From contig VGUW01000002.1 in the NCBI GenBank assembly GCA_016874185.1, positions 1-40,037 on the forward strand: a stretch of DNA of 40,037 nucleotides, in the 5' to 3' direction. A program made the translations under genes and the position numbers. A model generated the notes under the pieces. That model saw nothing but the letters and a program-made list of their open reading frames with translations, did not search any database and had not been told where the DNA came from. Source of the DNA: Gammaproteobacteria bacterium (GTDB lineage Bacteria; Pseudomonadota; Gammaproteobacteria; Comchoanobacterales; Comchoanobacteraceae). Below are positions 24,679-32,541 of the stretch, piece by piece (within the stretch, counting starts at the first letter, position 1; the number at the start of each line of letters is the position of its first letter).

Positions 24679-25590
24679 TTATTTGCTCTTATATATTATG
24701 TTTAATTGCTTGTCAAATTGGAACGTCGTCACTTCAAGGATTCTGATTAGCTCTTCAAAATAGCCTGCATCACTACCATCCTCTATTACCCACACCCAGC
24801 TAAGCACAGCTTGCACAAAACACCAATCAAGGATTCGCTGCGATGGTAATTCAAGGAGCTCAGCAAATCGAGTGACGCGATTATGAATAATATTTGGCGC
24901 ATCAGCATGGGTTAGTAATTCTGGCCTTGGATTTCGAATAAAATCAGCCACTTCATAAGCTGGTTCGCCAACCACACCTTTGGGATCAATCACCACCCAA
25001 TCATCACCATTTTGCAAAATATTATCATGGCGGAGATCGCCGTGGAGTAGAACATCCAGCTTAGAAGTTTGTAACAGCTCATCTCGGAGCTTTTTTGCTT
25101 TTTGCAGATAATGATTTGGAATATTCCAATCCTTATCCAATGCCGTAAGCCAATCTTTAATATGAGGGAATGTGTGATCTTCAGGAATATTTGCTTGATG
25201 CAGCTTTTTCATAACCCCGCAGGCAATTTCGATGGATTCCTGTTCTTTATCCGGAAAGTAGCTTTTAACGAATGCGCCGGGTACTGCTCTTTCGAAAAGC
25301 AACATTCCATTAGCTTCGACAAGCACCTTCACTGCGCCACAGCCTACAAAGCACTTGAGCGCAAATGCTTCTCGAGCTAGTGCCTCATTATCAAGTCCCA
25401 GTTTTAAAATGATAGGATTACCGGCCTGCAATCCTGACAGCACATAGTTGTATGTAAGATTTGTGACTTCTTTTAAATCACGTAAATTCAGCTTTGAAGA
25501 TATTGCCGTAACAATCCCCGGCAGTTCATCTAGCCACGCTTTGCCTTTTTCTCCGTAAATGTTGATGAGGTTGGAATGGAAGGGGTTCAT
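24679..25590 (-). CDS. APH(6)/streptomycin 6-kinase-like phosphotransferase
   Basis: 303 residues. The C-lobe holds LLHGDLRHDNILQNGDDWVVIDPKG with GEPAYEVADFIRNPRPEL, the hallmark of the aminoglycoside/hydroxyurea resistance kinase family (APH(6), streptomycin 6-phosphotransferase). All catalytic residues are present (HGD, Asn, IDPKG). These enzymes phosphorylate streptomycin. It is ATGA-coupled to the upstream GNAT gene and forms, with AbiE, the third minus-strand gene set. Confidence 0.85.
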   Translation of the reverse strand: MNPFHSNLINIYGEKGKAWLDELPGIVTAISSKLNLRDLKEVTNLTYNYVLSGLQAGNPIILKLGLDNEALAREAFALKCFVGCGAVKVLVEANGMLLFERAVPGAFVKSYFPDKEQESIEIACGVMKKLHQANIPEDHTFPHIKDWLTALDKDWNIPNHYLQKAKKLRDELLQTSKLDVLLHGDLRHDNILQNGDDWVVIDPKGVVGEPAYEVADFIRNPRPELLTHADAPNIIHNRVTRFAELLELPSQRILDWCFVQAVLSWVWVIEDGSDAGYFEELIRILEVTTFQFDKQLNIIYKSK

Positions 25591-26138
25591 TTGGCATACT
25601 CATCAGCACTTAATCTATACATAAAATGATGAGACAGTTTATGATCAGCCGCAAGTTTTGGATGAGCAAAATCACCGTTTAAATCTCGTTTTAAGCCTAT
25701 CTTTTCCATGATTCTTAAAGACCTAACATTTGCAGGCACCGTAAAAGAAACGATTGCTTTAAGGCAACATTTCTTAAATCCGTATTTCAAGGAAGCTTCG
25801 GCGCCTTCTGTGGCATAGCCTTTGCCCCAATACTGAGAGCCAAGTCTCCAGCCCACCTCGACTGCTGGGGTAAAATTGGATTCCCAATCAGTGTAATTGA
25901 GACCGATAAAGCCCATCAATTCCTCAGTTTCCTTTAGGCAAGCAGCCCATAACGTATAACCATGTTTATCTTGATGACTATTAACAGCAGGTATGAAATC
26001 ATTCACTTGCTCCATAATTAGCGCCTTAGGTAAAAATTCTATCACTTTTAGATCTTGGTTGATTTGGAAATAGGGATCTGCGTCCTCTTTTCTCCAAGTT
26101 CTTAAAATAAGCCTTTCTGTTTCAATAATGGTGGTCAT
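25587..26138 (-). CDS. RimJ/RimL-type GNAT acetyltransferase
   Basis: 183 residues. ETERLILRTWRKEDADPYF at the start is characteristic of the RimJ/RimL subgroup. The acetyl-CoA loop is GSQYWGKGYATEGAEA and NVRSLRIMEKIGL is the terminal motif. It begins 32 bases after the AbiEii stop and is coupled to the APH(6)-like gene, which suggests a drug-modification pair carried with the toxin-antitoxin module. Confidence 0.88.
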   Translation of the reverse strand: MTTIIETERLILRTWRKEDADPYFQINQDLKVIEFLPKALIMEQVNDFIPAVNSHQDKHGYTLWAACLKETEELMGFIGLNYTDWESNFTPAVEVGWRLGSQYWGKGYATEGAEASLKYGFKKCCLKAIVSFTVPANVRSLRIMEKIGLKRDLNGDFAHPKLAADHKLSHHFMYRLSADEYAK

Positions 26139-26170
26139 ATAGCCTCGTTATATTCATGTTAATTTTTTAC

Positions 26171-26956
26171 CTAAAGCATTTTGCTAATCACTTTATCCAC
26201 AACAAAAGTGTAGGCTTCATCGAAATCCCAATGCAATTTAGATGGTAACAAAACACTCATGTCCATGTTAAAGTCCCGGTGACTTTTTTTAAGTTCAAGA
26301 TTCTTTAAGAATTCTTCGCGCATGATCTTCACATTGTTATAACGGCAATACTGATAAAAAATATCAAAAACCTGCTCTAGGTTGATTAAGTTGTGATCTG
26401 CTACATACCATATATCAAATAAATCTCTTCCTTTACGTCGCTGATAAAGAGCGCGCAATTTAGTTGCCATTAGTTCATCAAGTTCATAAGTAATTATATC
26501 TGTAGCACCTGTGAACCAAGGCGAATCCATAGAGAAAGCTACTGTTTTTAAAGGTAATACATGCAAGTGCTCTGTTGTATTGATCTCAATTTTTAGCTTT
26601 GCTGGAATTTTATTCATAGATTCGTATTTGTAGATCAGCTTGGCGCTACGCTGGGTAATCTTCCAGCTAGGATCGCCTAACCATGGTTTTAATACGGCTC
26701 TGATAGCATCAATCGTCTGCCCAATTGGATCAGCATTTTTTTGCACAAAATCCAGATCTTCACTATACCTCGCCGGAGGATTGATGAATAATTTGTTTAG
26801 TGCTGTACCGCCACGAAAAACAAGAGCTTCCTTGATATTTGGTTCATTGTACAAATCAATCAAAGCGCGGCTGATCATTAAATCTTGTTGTATTTGTTCG
26901 CTCATTTGCCATGGAACGATTTTGCGCCAATTTTCAATAAAAACTTCTGGAATCAT
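26171..26956 (-). CDS. abiEii: AbiEii-type nucleotidyltransferase toxin
   Basis: 261 residues. Nucleotidyltransferase fold with FRGGTALNKLF (G-G-T motif) and RYSEDLDFVQK (the acidic DxD), followed by LKIEINTTEH and ATKLRALYQRRKGRDLFDIWYV, the four conserved AbiEii motifs. AbiEii is the toxin of a type IV toxin-antitoxin phage-abortive system. ATGA overlap with the antitoxin gene upstream. All motif residues are intact, so it looks functional. Confidence 0.92.
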   Translation of the reverse strand: MIPEVFIENWRKIVPWQMSEQIQQDLMISRALIDLYNEPNIKEALVFRGGTALNKLFINPPARYSEDLDFVQKNADPIGQTIDAIRAVLKPWLGDPSWKITQRSAKLIYKYESMNKIPAKLKIEINTTEHLHVLPLKTVAFSMDSPWFTGATDIITYELDELMATKLRALYQRRKGRDLFDIWYVADHNLINLEQVFDIFYQYCRYNNVKIMREEFLKNLELKKSHRDFNMDMSVLLPSKLHWDFDEAYTFVVDKVISKML

Positions 26957-27759
26957 AAATCACTCTCAATTTCTGAATTTTCAATAATTCTCCATTTTTT
27001 ACACCATGGATACCCTGTTTTTGAGATTTCGGATGCAAGAGGCAGATAGTTTGGTTTATTTTCCTGGACATACTGAGCAAGAGCATCAATTATTATTTTG
27101 GAACTATCTTCATCCATAATATCAATGTGCTCTATGATGTAACCAATACGCTGTAACTGACATTCTGTGTGGGTATCTTTCGCAAGATTGATTAGCTTTA
27201 TGGGGTCTAGTGCTGGGGCAAGCTCAGAAAAAACAGTTGCGATGTGATTTAAGCCACCTGCATGATTAGGGTACTGAAGTAAATCAAGAGCAACCAATTC
27301 AGGGGTTGCCACCTTAAGGTAACCGGTGCTCATAGTAAAATCTTGAGTGGGCAATTCAAGCACGGATTTTTTATAAATATAATCAATTTCCACATCGCCA
27401 AAAGCTGATGGATGTTTAATGCGTTTGTCTGATATCACCTGGAATCTAGCAGGCTTCTGATGAGTCGCCCCATGAAACAACCCCGCAGTTAGAAGTGCGA
27501 CATAATAATTGGCGCCCAAATACTGCATGACCAAAGGCACCAATTCTTGGGGAGGGATAGAGCCATGCGGTTGATGTTCTGGTGGGACAATAACATATAA
27601 ACCTCTCGCCGGTGAGATCAGATCTCCTGTTTTAAGTAACCTATGTAAGGCTACTCTCGCATGACCATTTGAAACATGAAATTGCCCCGTAATATCTAGG
27701 GTGGTAAAGTAGCGTTTACCATCCTTTCGTATATTTTTTATGTATGATTGCAAATTCAT
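26953..27759 (-). CDS. abiEi: AbiEi-type antitoxin and autoregulator
   Basis: 268 residues. N-terminal winged-helix DNA-binding region (FTTLDITGQFHVSNGHARVALHRLLKTGDL then GLYVIVPPE) followed by the AbiEi antitoxin domain (PQELVPLVMQYLGANYYVALLTAGLFHG and VIEHIDIMDEDSSKI). In known AbiE systems the winged helix binds inverted repeats in the promoter and represses the operon, while the C-terminal part counters the toxin. The operator repeats upstream agree with this. Confidence 0.92.
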   Translation of the reverse strand: MNLQSYIKNIRKDGKRYFTTLDITGQFHVSNGHARVALHRLLKTGDLISPARGLYVIVPPEHQPHGSIPPQELVPLVMQYLGANYYVALLTAGLFHGATHQKPARFQVISDKRIKHPSAFGDVEIDYIYKKSVLELPTQDFTMSTGYLKVATPELVALDLLQYPNHAGGLNHIATVFSELAPALDPIKLINLAKDTHTECQLQRIGYIIEHIDIMDEDSSKIIIDALAQYVQENKPNYLPLASEISKTGYPWCKKWRIIENSEIESDL

Positions 27760-27768
27760 AAGATTACC

Positions 27769-27807
27769 ATGTCCTCAAAGTTACTGATATTGTAACTATA
27801 AGGACAT
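27769..27807. promoter_or_regulatory. AbiE operator, proximal inverted repeat
   Basis: Two 16-base half-sites (27769-27784, 27792-27807) of the type ATGTCCTNAAAGTTAC in inverted orientation with a seven-base spacer. The right half overlaps the first two bases of the predicted -10 box, so binding would block transcription. Confidence 0.7.
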
Positions 27808-27834
27808 AATAATTGTTTTTCACTTACAAGTCAA
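27806..27834 (-). promoter_or_regulatory. predicted promoter of abiEi operon
   Basis: On the minus strand TTGACT (27829-27834), a 17-base spacer and TATTAT (27806-27811). It lies between the two operator repeats, directed towards abiEi. Confidence 0.65.
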
Positions 27835-27861
27835 GCTCAAAACAAGATTTATAAGATCGTC

Positions 27862-27900
27862 ATGTCCGTAAGGTTACATGTAGCCTAACTTTAAGGACAT
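27862..27900. promoter_or_regulatory. AbiE operator, distal inverted repeat
   Basis: A second pair of 16-base half-sites (27862-27877, 27885-27900), again inverted with a seven-base spacer and the same 39-base span as the proximal repeat. It lies upstream of the predicted -35. Confidence 0.65.
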
Positions 27901-28440
27901 GCCGATTGTGCTTCATGCTCTTCTCCAGAGAATCCAAAATCGTTCATTTGAGACTCTCCAAGTACGCCTCTATAATCGCCACAGAGACTGAAAACATCAC
28001 TATACCACCCCAGTTTGGAGTTGGTTAGGTTACGGTAAACTGATCTCCGCCATTACATTTTTTAAACCCTCTCTTGGGCGAGCACTCAACCGATGCGGTG
28101 GAAGCCATGAGGAATCTTGCGGTTTTCAGCGCAAAGCTCTGAACAACAGAGCCGCGCAGGTTGTTCACGTCATGCGCTAAAAATACAGAATCTATGACGA
28201 CTGGCGGGAGTTTTAAAGTTTTTCACTTACACAACACCCCAAAGAAACCGCCGAAAAAGCAACTTCAGAGCCAAAGAGAGCAGAGAGAATGCAAGCTCTG
28301 AACCAATCCGCCCTCTAGTTCTGAATCTGTAGATGAGTTTTAAGGTGAGATTGCATGGGCTTGTGGGATTCGAACCCATTCAATCGGTTGACTTTTAGGC
28401 CTAAGAAGGCCACATTTTATTGATAAAATAGGACGTTGCT
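27901..28440. other. 540-base non-coding stretch with local hairpins
   Basis: No ORF over 60 codons that resembles a gene. It holds a perfect hairpin GCTCTG-AACAA-CAGAGC near 28134, a wider CGTCAT/ATGACG stem (about 28165-28200), a direct repeat AGCTCTGAAC, and the tRNA-like fragment described separately. Base composition looks less AT-rich than the neighbours. No matching known RNA family was recognised. Confidence 0.4.
28356..28405 (-). tRNA. 3' fragment of a class II (Leu-type) tRNA, possible attachment site
   Basis: On the minus strand a T-arm TGGG-TTCGAAT-CCCA is followed by an acceptor-like AAGCCCA, and preceded by TCAA-CCGA-TTGA, which folds as a type II variable arm. CTTAGGC before that resembles an anticodon loop (UAG). 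No D-arm or matching 5' acceptor strand exists on the right, so it is a fragment, not a working tRNA. Such fragments often mark att sites of integrated elements. Confidence 0.4.
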
Positions 28441-29154
28441 ATGGATTTATTATTTCCCACACTATTCTCTAAAACTTTTTTTGTACTTAGCCTGCAGCTT
28501 TTAATCACGTGGATAAGCGCGCATGTAACGCTGATAAAATTTAGACAATTACATGATAAGAAAGTGCACTGGATCACCTCTACCAATAATGAGCATGGCC
28601 AGCTTGATATCCATGTAAACTGGGAGCATGTAAAAGGATATTTTTATGGGCTTCTCATAGCCGACATCGCGGTATTTTTGGTACTGTTATTTTGGGGACA
28701 GCATCAACCCTTAGGTATTGGACTTTCCATATTTGGCATTTGGTCTATTTTGGTAGGCATCGGGATGGCTTTGTGCCTTTTGTCAGTCGATGAGAATCTT
28801 GGCTCTAAGGTCCTTGCGATTACTACAACGATTGTATTTGGAACTTTTGTTGTTGGTGTTTACTCCCAAATAGATTTTGGGTTTTTAGGACTAGCTTTAT
28901 TTATTGCTTTAATTTGCCTTATTCTTTTTAATTTAGCCCGTCTATTTATTGCCATTCCTCGAGCTGCACAGCGTTGGGTGGCAGGCATTGGTGCCGTGAT
29001 CTTCACTCTCTACCTTGTTTATGACTTCAATCGCTTAGCGAAAATGGAAGCTGCTGGGATAAATAATTGGAATGCTGCTATAAACATATCCATCTCCATA
29101 TATCTTGATATCATCAATCTATTTCTGGAAATATTGGACGCCATGAGCCAGTAA
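28441..29154 (+). CDS. Bax inhibitor-1-like membrane protein
   Basis: 237 residues with about seven hydrophobic segments. The C-terminal part, LVYDFNRLAK then NNWNAAINISISIYLDIINL and FLEILDAMS, carries the BI-1/YccA/TMBIM signature (Asp in the YD motif, then lYlDiinlF). The N-terminal cytosolic loop is longer than in typical members. BI-1 proteins form pH-sensitive calcium leak channels. AGGACG precedes the ATG. Sequence divergence is high, so the assignment rests on the C-terminus. Confidence 0.6.
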   Translation: MDLLFPTLFSKTFFVLSLQLLITWISAHVTLIKFRQLHDKKVHWITSTNNEHGQLDIHVNWEHVKGYFYGLLIADIAVFLVLLFWGQHQPLGIGLSIFGIWSILVGIGMALCLLSVDENLGSKVLAITTTIVFGTFVVGVYSQIDFGFLGLALFIALICLILFNLARLFIAIPRAAQRWVAGIGAVIFTLYLVYDFNRLAKMEAAGINNWNAAINISISIYLDIINLFLEILDAMSQ

Positions 29155-29628
29155 TGAGAAAAACTCAACCCAAGCGTGATTATAGTTTCTGGAGCCAAGG
29201 AAAATAAGCAGCAGAGGGGTTTTGTTATCCCAAGAAGGCACCGCCAGTTTATAAGCACCGAACTTTTTGGGCGTCATTTTTTGAATTCCAAAACCACCCT
29301 ACGAACCCCAGTATTCATAGGCTTTAGCACCTTTTAGTCGCCAAGCACATGCGTACTTAGAGAATCACAAAATCACCGATTTTACCCCAAAATCTCCCTT
29401 TTTGTTCTCCGTTTCTCCGTTAGATGCGAACGTCGGTCGTCAAGGTACGCATGTCCAGAACCCTCGATTTTACTAGGTTTTCTGAAAACTGGTCTTGAGG
29501 TTCGTTATTGGGGCGGAGAATAAGCGCATATACCCGCAAAGCGAGATTTTGATAAAAGCTTTACTTACTGTTTAGTTTTTTATGTTACTATGTTACACTG
29601 TGGTTCTATTTAACGAACCTATTTATGT
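29155..29628. other. 474-base intergenic stretch with a long inverted repeat
   Basis: No convincing gene. Contains a perfect 10-base inverted repeat ACATGCGTAC (29347-29356) and GTACGCATGT (29445-29454) and a GTTTT-CTG-AAAAC hairpin near 29480. A possible 54-codon minus-strand ORF at its left end was considered and rejected. The promoter of the next gene is presumably in the AT-rich 29540-29620. Confidence 0.35.
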
Positions 29629-31359
29629 ATGATGCATTACAAAATTTCACGGCGGCCTGATGATAATAATATCGTCGTATTAAATGGAAAAATGTATAAT
29701 TTAAACTATACATCAAGTTTCGTTAGATTAGCACATGATATTTATTTAAATAATTACACCGTTCAAATTGGCGACTCATTTTTTCCAAAAAAACGTTCTT
29801 TATTTTCATTTTTCTCGTCTTTAGCTCAGGAATACCGAGAGTTTTTTAAAGCATGCATTGCCAATTTCAATATTGCCATACCTCAGAGGCATCGCTATAT
29901 AAGGGAAGAACAATTGAAGCCTCAGGCGCTTGTAGCCGAACGTAGAATAAAGCATCCAGGAACTAAGGCTATTGAACCAGATATTAATAACCTAAGATGG
30001 GATCCACAGAATTTGTATTTAGATGAACTTGAAAGTCAGCTAGAAAATGCACTGTATGAGACAAAATATGAGTGGCCAAATGGCTTATGGAGCATCCCTA
30101 TCTTAGGGCAATGCTTGCAGGTTATATCATATATAACCTCTAGTGTAACCAAATTGATTGATAACACCGATGAGCTATTAGCTAATATAACAAATTCCGA
30201 TTATGAATTACGCATCAGAAGAATTACAGCATCTGTCGTAGTACATTTTTGTATTGTTATGTTTTGGATACACTATAGCTATGGTGCTTTACCTATTTTT
30301 TTGACGGTATGTGCTTTAAATTTATTATCGAATAATATAAATCGTATTAGTAGCGGTGAGCGATATAACGAAAAACCGTTGCTGGCACAAATAGCAGAAC
30401 ATTTATTAGATTGTCTTCCAAGATGGATATATAGAAACAAACAATATCAGGGCCCTATGAGATTATATATAGATACAAAAACATGTGAATACGAAGGCAA
30501 TGATCGAGCCTGTGGTTTAATGATTGTGACAGCTGAAAATCGCTCGGTTGGAATTTCACATTTTATCTATCATCTTTTGCAACTCTTTTTTTTTGGCATC
30601 GCAGAATATATTATTCCTGGAGTGGCTAATATGCCCGATCATAATAAGCGATTCAAATTCTGTCCTGATGACCCCAGGCGCGGTAATATTAAAAAGGAAT
30701 GCATAAGAATGTGTAGAACTGCCTTATCAGATCATGCAGGGCTTATGCAAATAGATAGTACCAGATACAATATTAGAAATAAAAAAGATTTTACAAATCT
30801 AGTAAATCAGCTATATGGGCGCTTCACTATAGAAAATCATGTTGATGCTGTTCGCTTTATAGAGGAGCTCCCAAATTATTTTGAGGCTGTACCGGAGCAT
30901 TATCGTGCTAAAAGTTGCAAGATAGTAGAGTTTCAGCCTGAATTTGACGGAGACAACAGGCACAATGTAACAAAAGATAATCAACTTGTTGTGGTAACTT
31001 CAATGAAGGATGATACTTGCAAAGGTTATGCCATCGCTTTGCGCAATAGGATTCTAGCCTTTTCAGGGGGGTACAGCTCATCATTTACTTTACCTCCTGT
31101 GATGGCATCATTTTCTTTTAAAAACAATGAAAGTATTCATAATGTTAATGCTCATTCTTTTTTTACAAACAGAATACTACGCCAAAATGCTGGTATAGTG
31201 AAAATTGACAAGGAGCGTTATAATATATCAAGTCCTGAAGGATTTAATGCTTTTATCGAAAAAGTTGTTAAAAAAGCTTCACTTAATAGTAGAAAAATAG
31301 AAACATCTGAGCTAGAACTAAATACTTATGAGCATGCTGTACCAATCCGCTATAGATAA
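29629..31359 (+). CDS. orphan membrane protein with internal repeats
   Basis: 576 residues that I do not recognise. A roughly 25-residue motif, hydrophobic-x-x-[IL]-[DN]-x-x-x-Y-N-[IL] then Phe six residues on, occurs three times (about 15-39, 372-396, 522-546). The last two lie in longer copies of about 115 residues (279-397 and 430-548). Hydrophobic segments at about 199-233 and 311-331 could cross the membrane. No signal peptide or catalytic motif is apparent. Large orphan proteins with this architecture in intracellular bacteria are often secreted or surface effectors; that is speculation here. No clear ribosome-binding site precedes the ATGATG. Its end overlaps the APH-like gene. Confidence 0.7.
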   Translation: MMHYKISRRPDDNNIVVLNGKMYNLNYTSSFVRLAHDIYLNNYTVQIGDSFFPKKRSLFSFFSSLAQEYREFFKACIANFNIAIPQRHRYIREEQLKPQALVAERRIKHPGTKAIEPDINNLRWDPQNLYLDELESQLENALYETKYEWPNGLWSIPILGQCLQVISYITSSVTKLIDNTDELLANITNSDYELRIRRITASVVVHFCIVMFWIHYSYGALPIFLTVCALNLLSNNINRISSGERYNEKPLLAQIAEHLLDCLPRWIYRNKQYQGPMRLYIDTKTCEYEGNDRACGLMIVTAENRSVGISHFIYHLLQLFFFGIAEYIIPGVANMPDHNKRFKFCPDDPRRGNIKKECIRMCRTALSDHAGLMQIDSTRYNIRNKKDFTNLVNQLYGRFTIENHVDAVRFIEELPNYFEAVPEHYRAKSCKIVEFQPEFDGDNRHNVTKDNQLVVVTSMKDDTCKGYAIALRNRILAFSGGYSSSFTLPPVMASFSFKNNESIHNVNAHSFFTNRILRQNAGIVKIDKERYNISSPEGFNAFIEKVVKKASLNSRKIETSELELNTYEHAVPIRYR

Positions 31360-32308
31360 ATTAAATGACGCCCTTGAATGGGCCATGACTGCTCTACAAC
31401 AAACTAAAATTAATACAGAGATCGTTGTGCAAACGCTTTGGTCGAGCGTGGTAAGAATCAACACGGGGGATGAACTTTTTTATCTTAAAACTACCCCAGC
31501 GCTTATTGCGTTAGAGGCTGGTATTATCAAAATATTGCAAGACCAATTTCGTGCACCGGTGCCTACTGTTATTGCGCATAATGCTGAGTTACATTGCTTT
31601 TTAATGAAAGATGCTGGCACATCTTTGCGTAGCATTTTGAAAAAGAAATTTGATACCGATTTGCTTTGCAAAGCAATTCAACAATTTACATCACTTCAAA
31701 TAACAGTTGCAGATCATGTCGATGCTTTTATTAATATCGGTGTTCCCGATTGGCGCTTAAACAAGATGCCTGATTTATACAGCCAAGTGATTTTACAAAA
31801 AGATCTGCTGATGGCTGATGGGTTGTCTGAATTGGAGGTGAGCGAATTAGAAAAGCTGCATCCAAAGATAACTGGTTTATGCCAAAAATTATCTGGCTAT
31901 GCCATTAAGCAAACCATCGTCCAACCTGATTTTAATGACAACAACACGCTGATAAGCGGTAACTCGCAAAATATCACCATTATTGATCTCGGTGAAATCT
32001 CCATCTCGCACCCATTTTTTTCTCTGCTGAATTGTTTATACCAAGTCAGGAAACATTATGCGCTCACAGAAGATGATCACGACTATCTTCAGATCAAGCA
32101 TGCCTGCCTCAAAAATTACATGAAGTATGAATCGGAAAAAAATGTGGTCGATGCTTTAGAGATAGCCAATGTATTGTGGCTTGTTTACGGGCTATTAGCC
32201 CACGACAGATTGATTCATGCATGTGGGAGAGAGCAATTAATGTCATTTCAGCATGGGAAACTCAGTGAGTTGTTGAAAGAATTGATAGCCGTATGCAAAA
32301 CATATTGA
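31334..32308 (+). CDS. APH-fold phosphotransferase-like protein with altered catalytic loop
   Basis: 324 residues from the ATG at 31334 (31328 is also possible). An APH-type N-lobe is visible (WSSVVRINTGDELFYLKTTP, ALEAGIIKILQ, PVPTVIAHN) and FLMKDAGTSLRSIL in the hinge. The catalytic loop reads VQPDFNDNNTL: the Asp and Asn remain, but the usual HG is QP. IIDLGE follows as the metal motif. Catalysis may therefore be altered. The 5' end overlaps the orphan gene by 26 bases, so the two are translationally coupled. Confidence 0.72.
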   Translation: MLYQSAIDKLNDALEWAMTALQQTKINTEIVVQTLWSSVVRINTGDELFYLKTTPALIALEAGIIKILQDQFRAPVPTVIAHNAELHCFLMKDAGTSLRSILKKKFDTDLLCKAIQQFTSLQITVADHVDAFINIGVPDWRLNKMPDLYSQVILQKDLLMADGLSELEVSELEKLHPKITGLCQKLSGYAIKQTIVQPDFNDNNTLISGNSQNITIIDLGEISISHPFFSLLNCLYQVRKHYALTEDDHDYLQIKHACLKNYMKYESEKNVVDALEIANVLWLVYGLLAHDRLIHACGREQLMSFQHGKLSELLKELIAVCKTY

Positions 32309-32311
32309 GTA

Positions 32312-32452
32312 TTAAATGTTTAACCACTTTATCAGCTCAGCATCAAAATTCTCAGAATCTTCAAATTGAGGTGTATGACTGCTTTTTTCAAAAATGCGGA
32401 CGGTGAGATTTGCTGGATAAGTTAGAAGCTTGCCAAAAATATTGAGATTGAA
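32312..32452 (-). pseudogene. C-terminal remnant of an alpha/beta hydrolase gene
   Basis: A 46-codon open frame on the minus strand ends in a normal stop and reads TVRIFEKSSHTPQFEDSENF and then LIKWLNI. This is the characteristic C-terminus of proline iminopeptidase-like alpha/beta hydrolases, including the catalytic His (SSHTPQFE). The frame is closed by TAA at 32453-32455 and the rest of the gene is absent; the promoter of the second ABC-F gene now occupies that place. It marks a deletion or replacement breakpoint. Confidence 0.65.
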
Positions 32453-32476
32453 TTATTTTCTAAAATAGAGTACTAT
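32448..32476 (+). promoter_or_regulatory. predicted promoter of the second ABC-F gene
   Basis: TTGAAT (32448-32453), 17-base spacer, TACTAT (32471-32476). Same spacing as the promoters at 928 and 2205. The leader would be about 145 bases. Confidence 0.5.
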
Positions 32477-32487
32477 GTGAACATAGT
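32472..32487. promoter_or_regulatory. operator-like palindrome over the ABC-F promoter
   Basis: ACTATGT-GA-ACATAGT, perfect seven-base arms, overlapping the -10 box. A repressor bound here would block RNA polymerase. No similarly perfect site was seen elsewhere in the window. Confidence 0.5.
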
Positions 32488-32523
32488 GTGTCAAAAAAAT
32501 CAATTTGAGGTTTTGTCCGTATC

Positions 32524-32541
32524 ATGAAAATTATCTCTTAA
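32524..32541 (+). CDS. five-codon leader ORF (MKIIS) upstream of second ABC-F
   Basis: ATG AAA ATT ATC TCT TAA. Preceded by GAGG at 13 bases and aligned with the MKIIL ORF at 2269. A ribosome stalled late on it would cover the first arm of the leader stem (GCCCT at 32546). Confidence 0.5.
   Translation: MKIIS

Noticed and set aside
28356-28440. Complete tRNA gene
   Set aside because: Only the 3' half can be folded; no D-arm or 5' acceptor strand on the minus strand.
29112-29277. 54-codon minus-strand ORF beginning MTPKKFGAYKLAVPSW
   Set aside because: No ribosome-binding site, overlaps the 3' end of the BI-1-like gene, no recognised family; kept only as part of the non-coding stretch.
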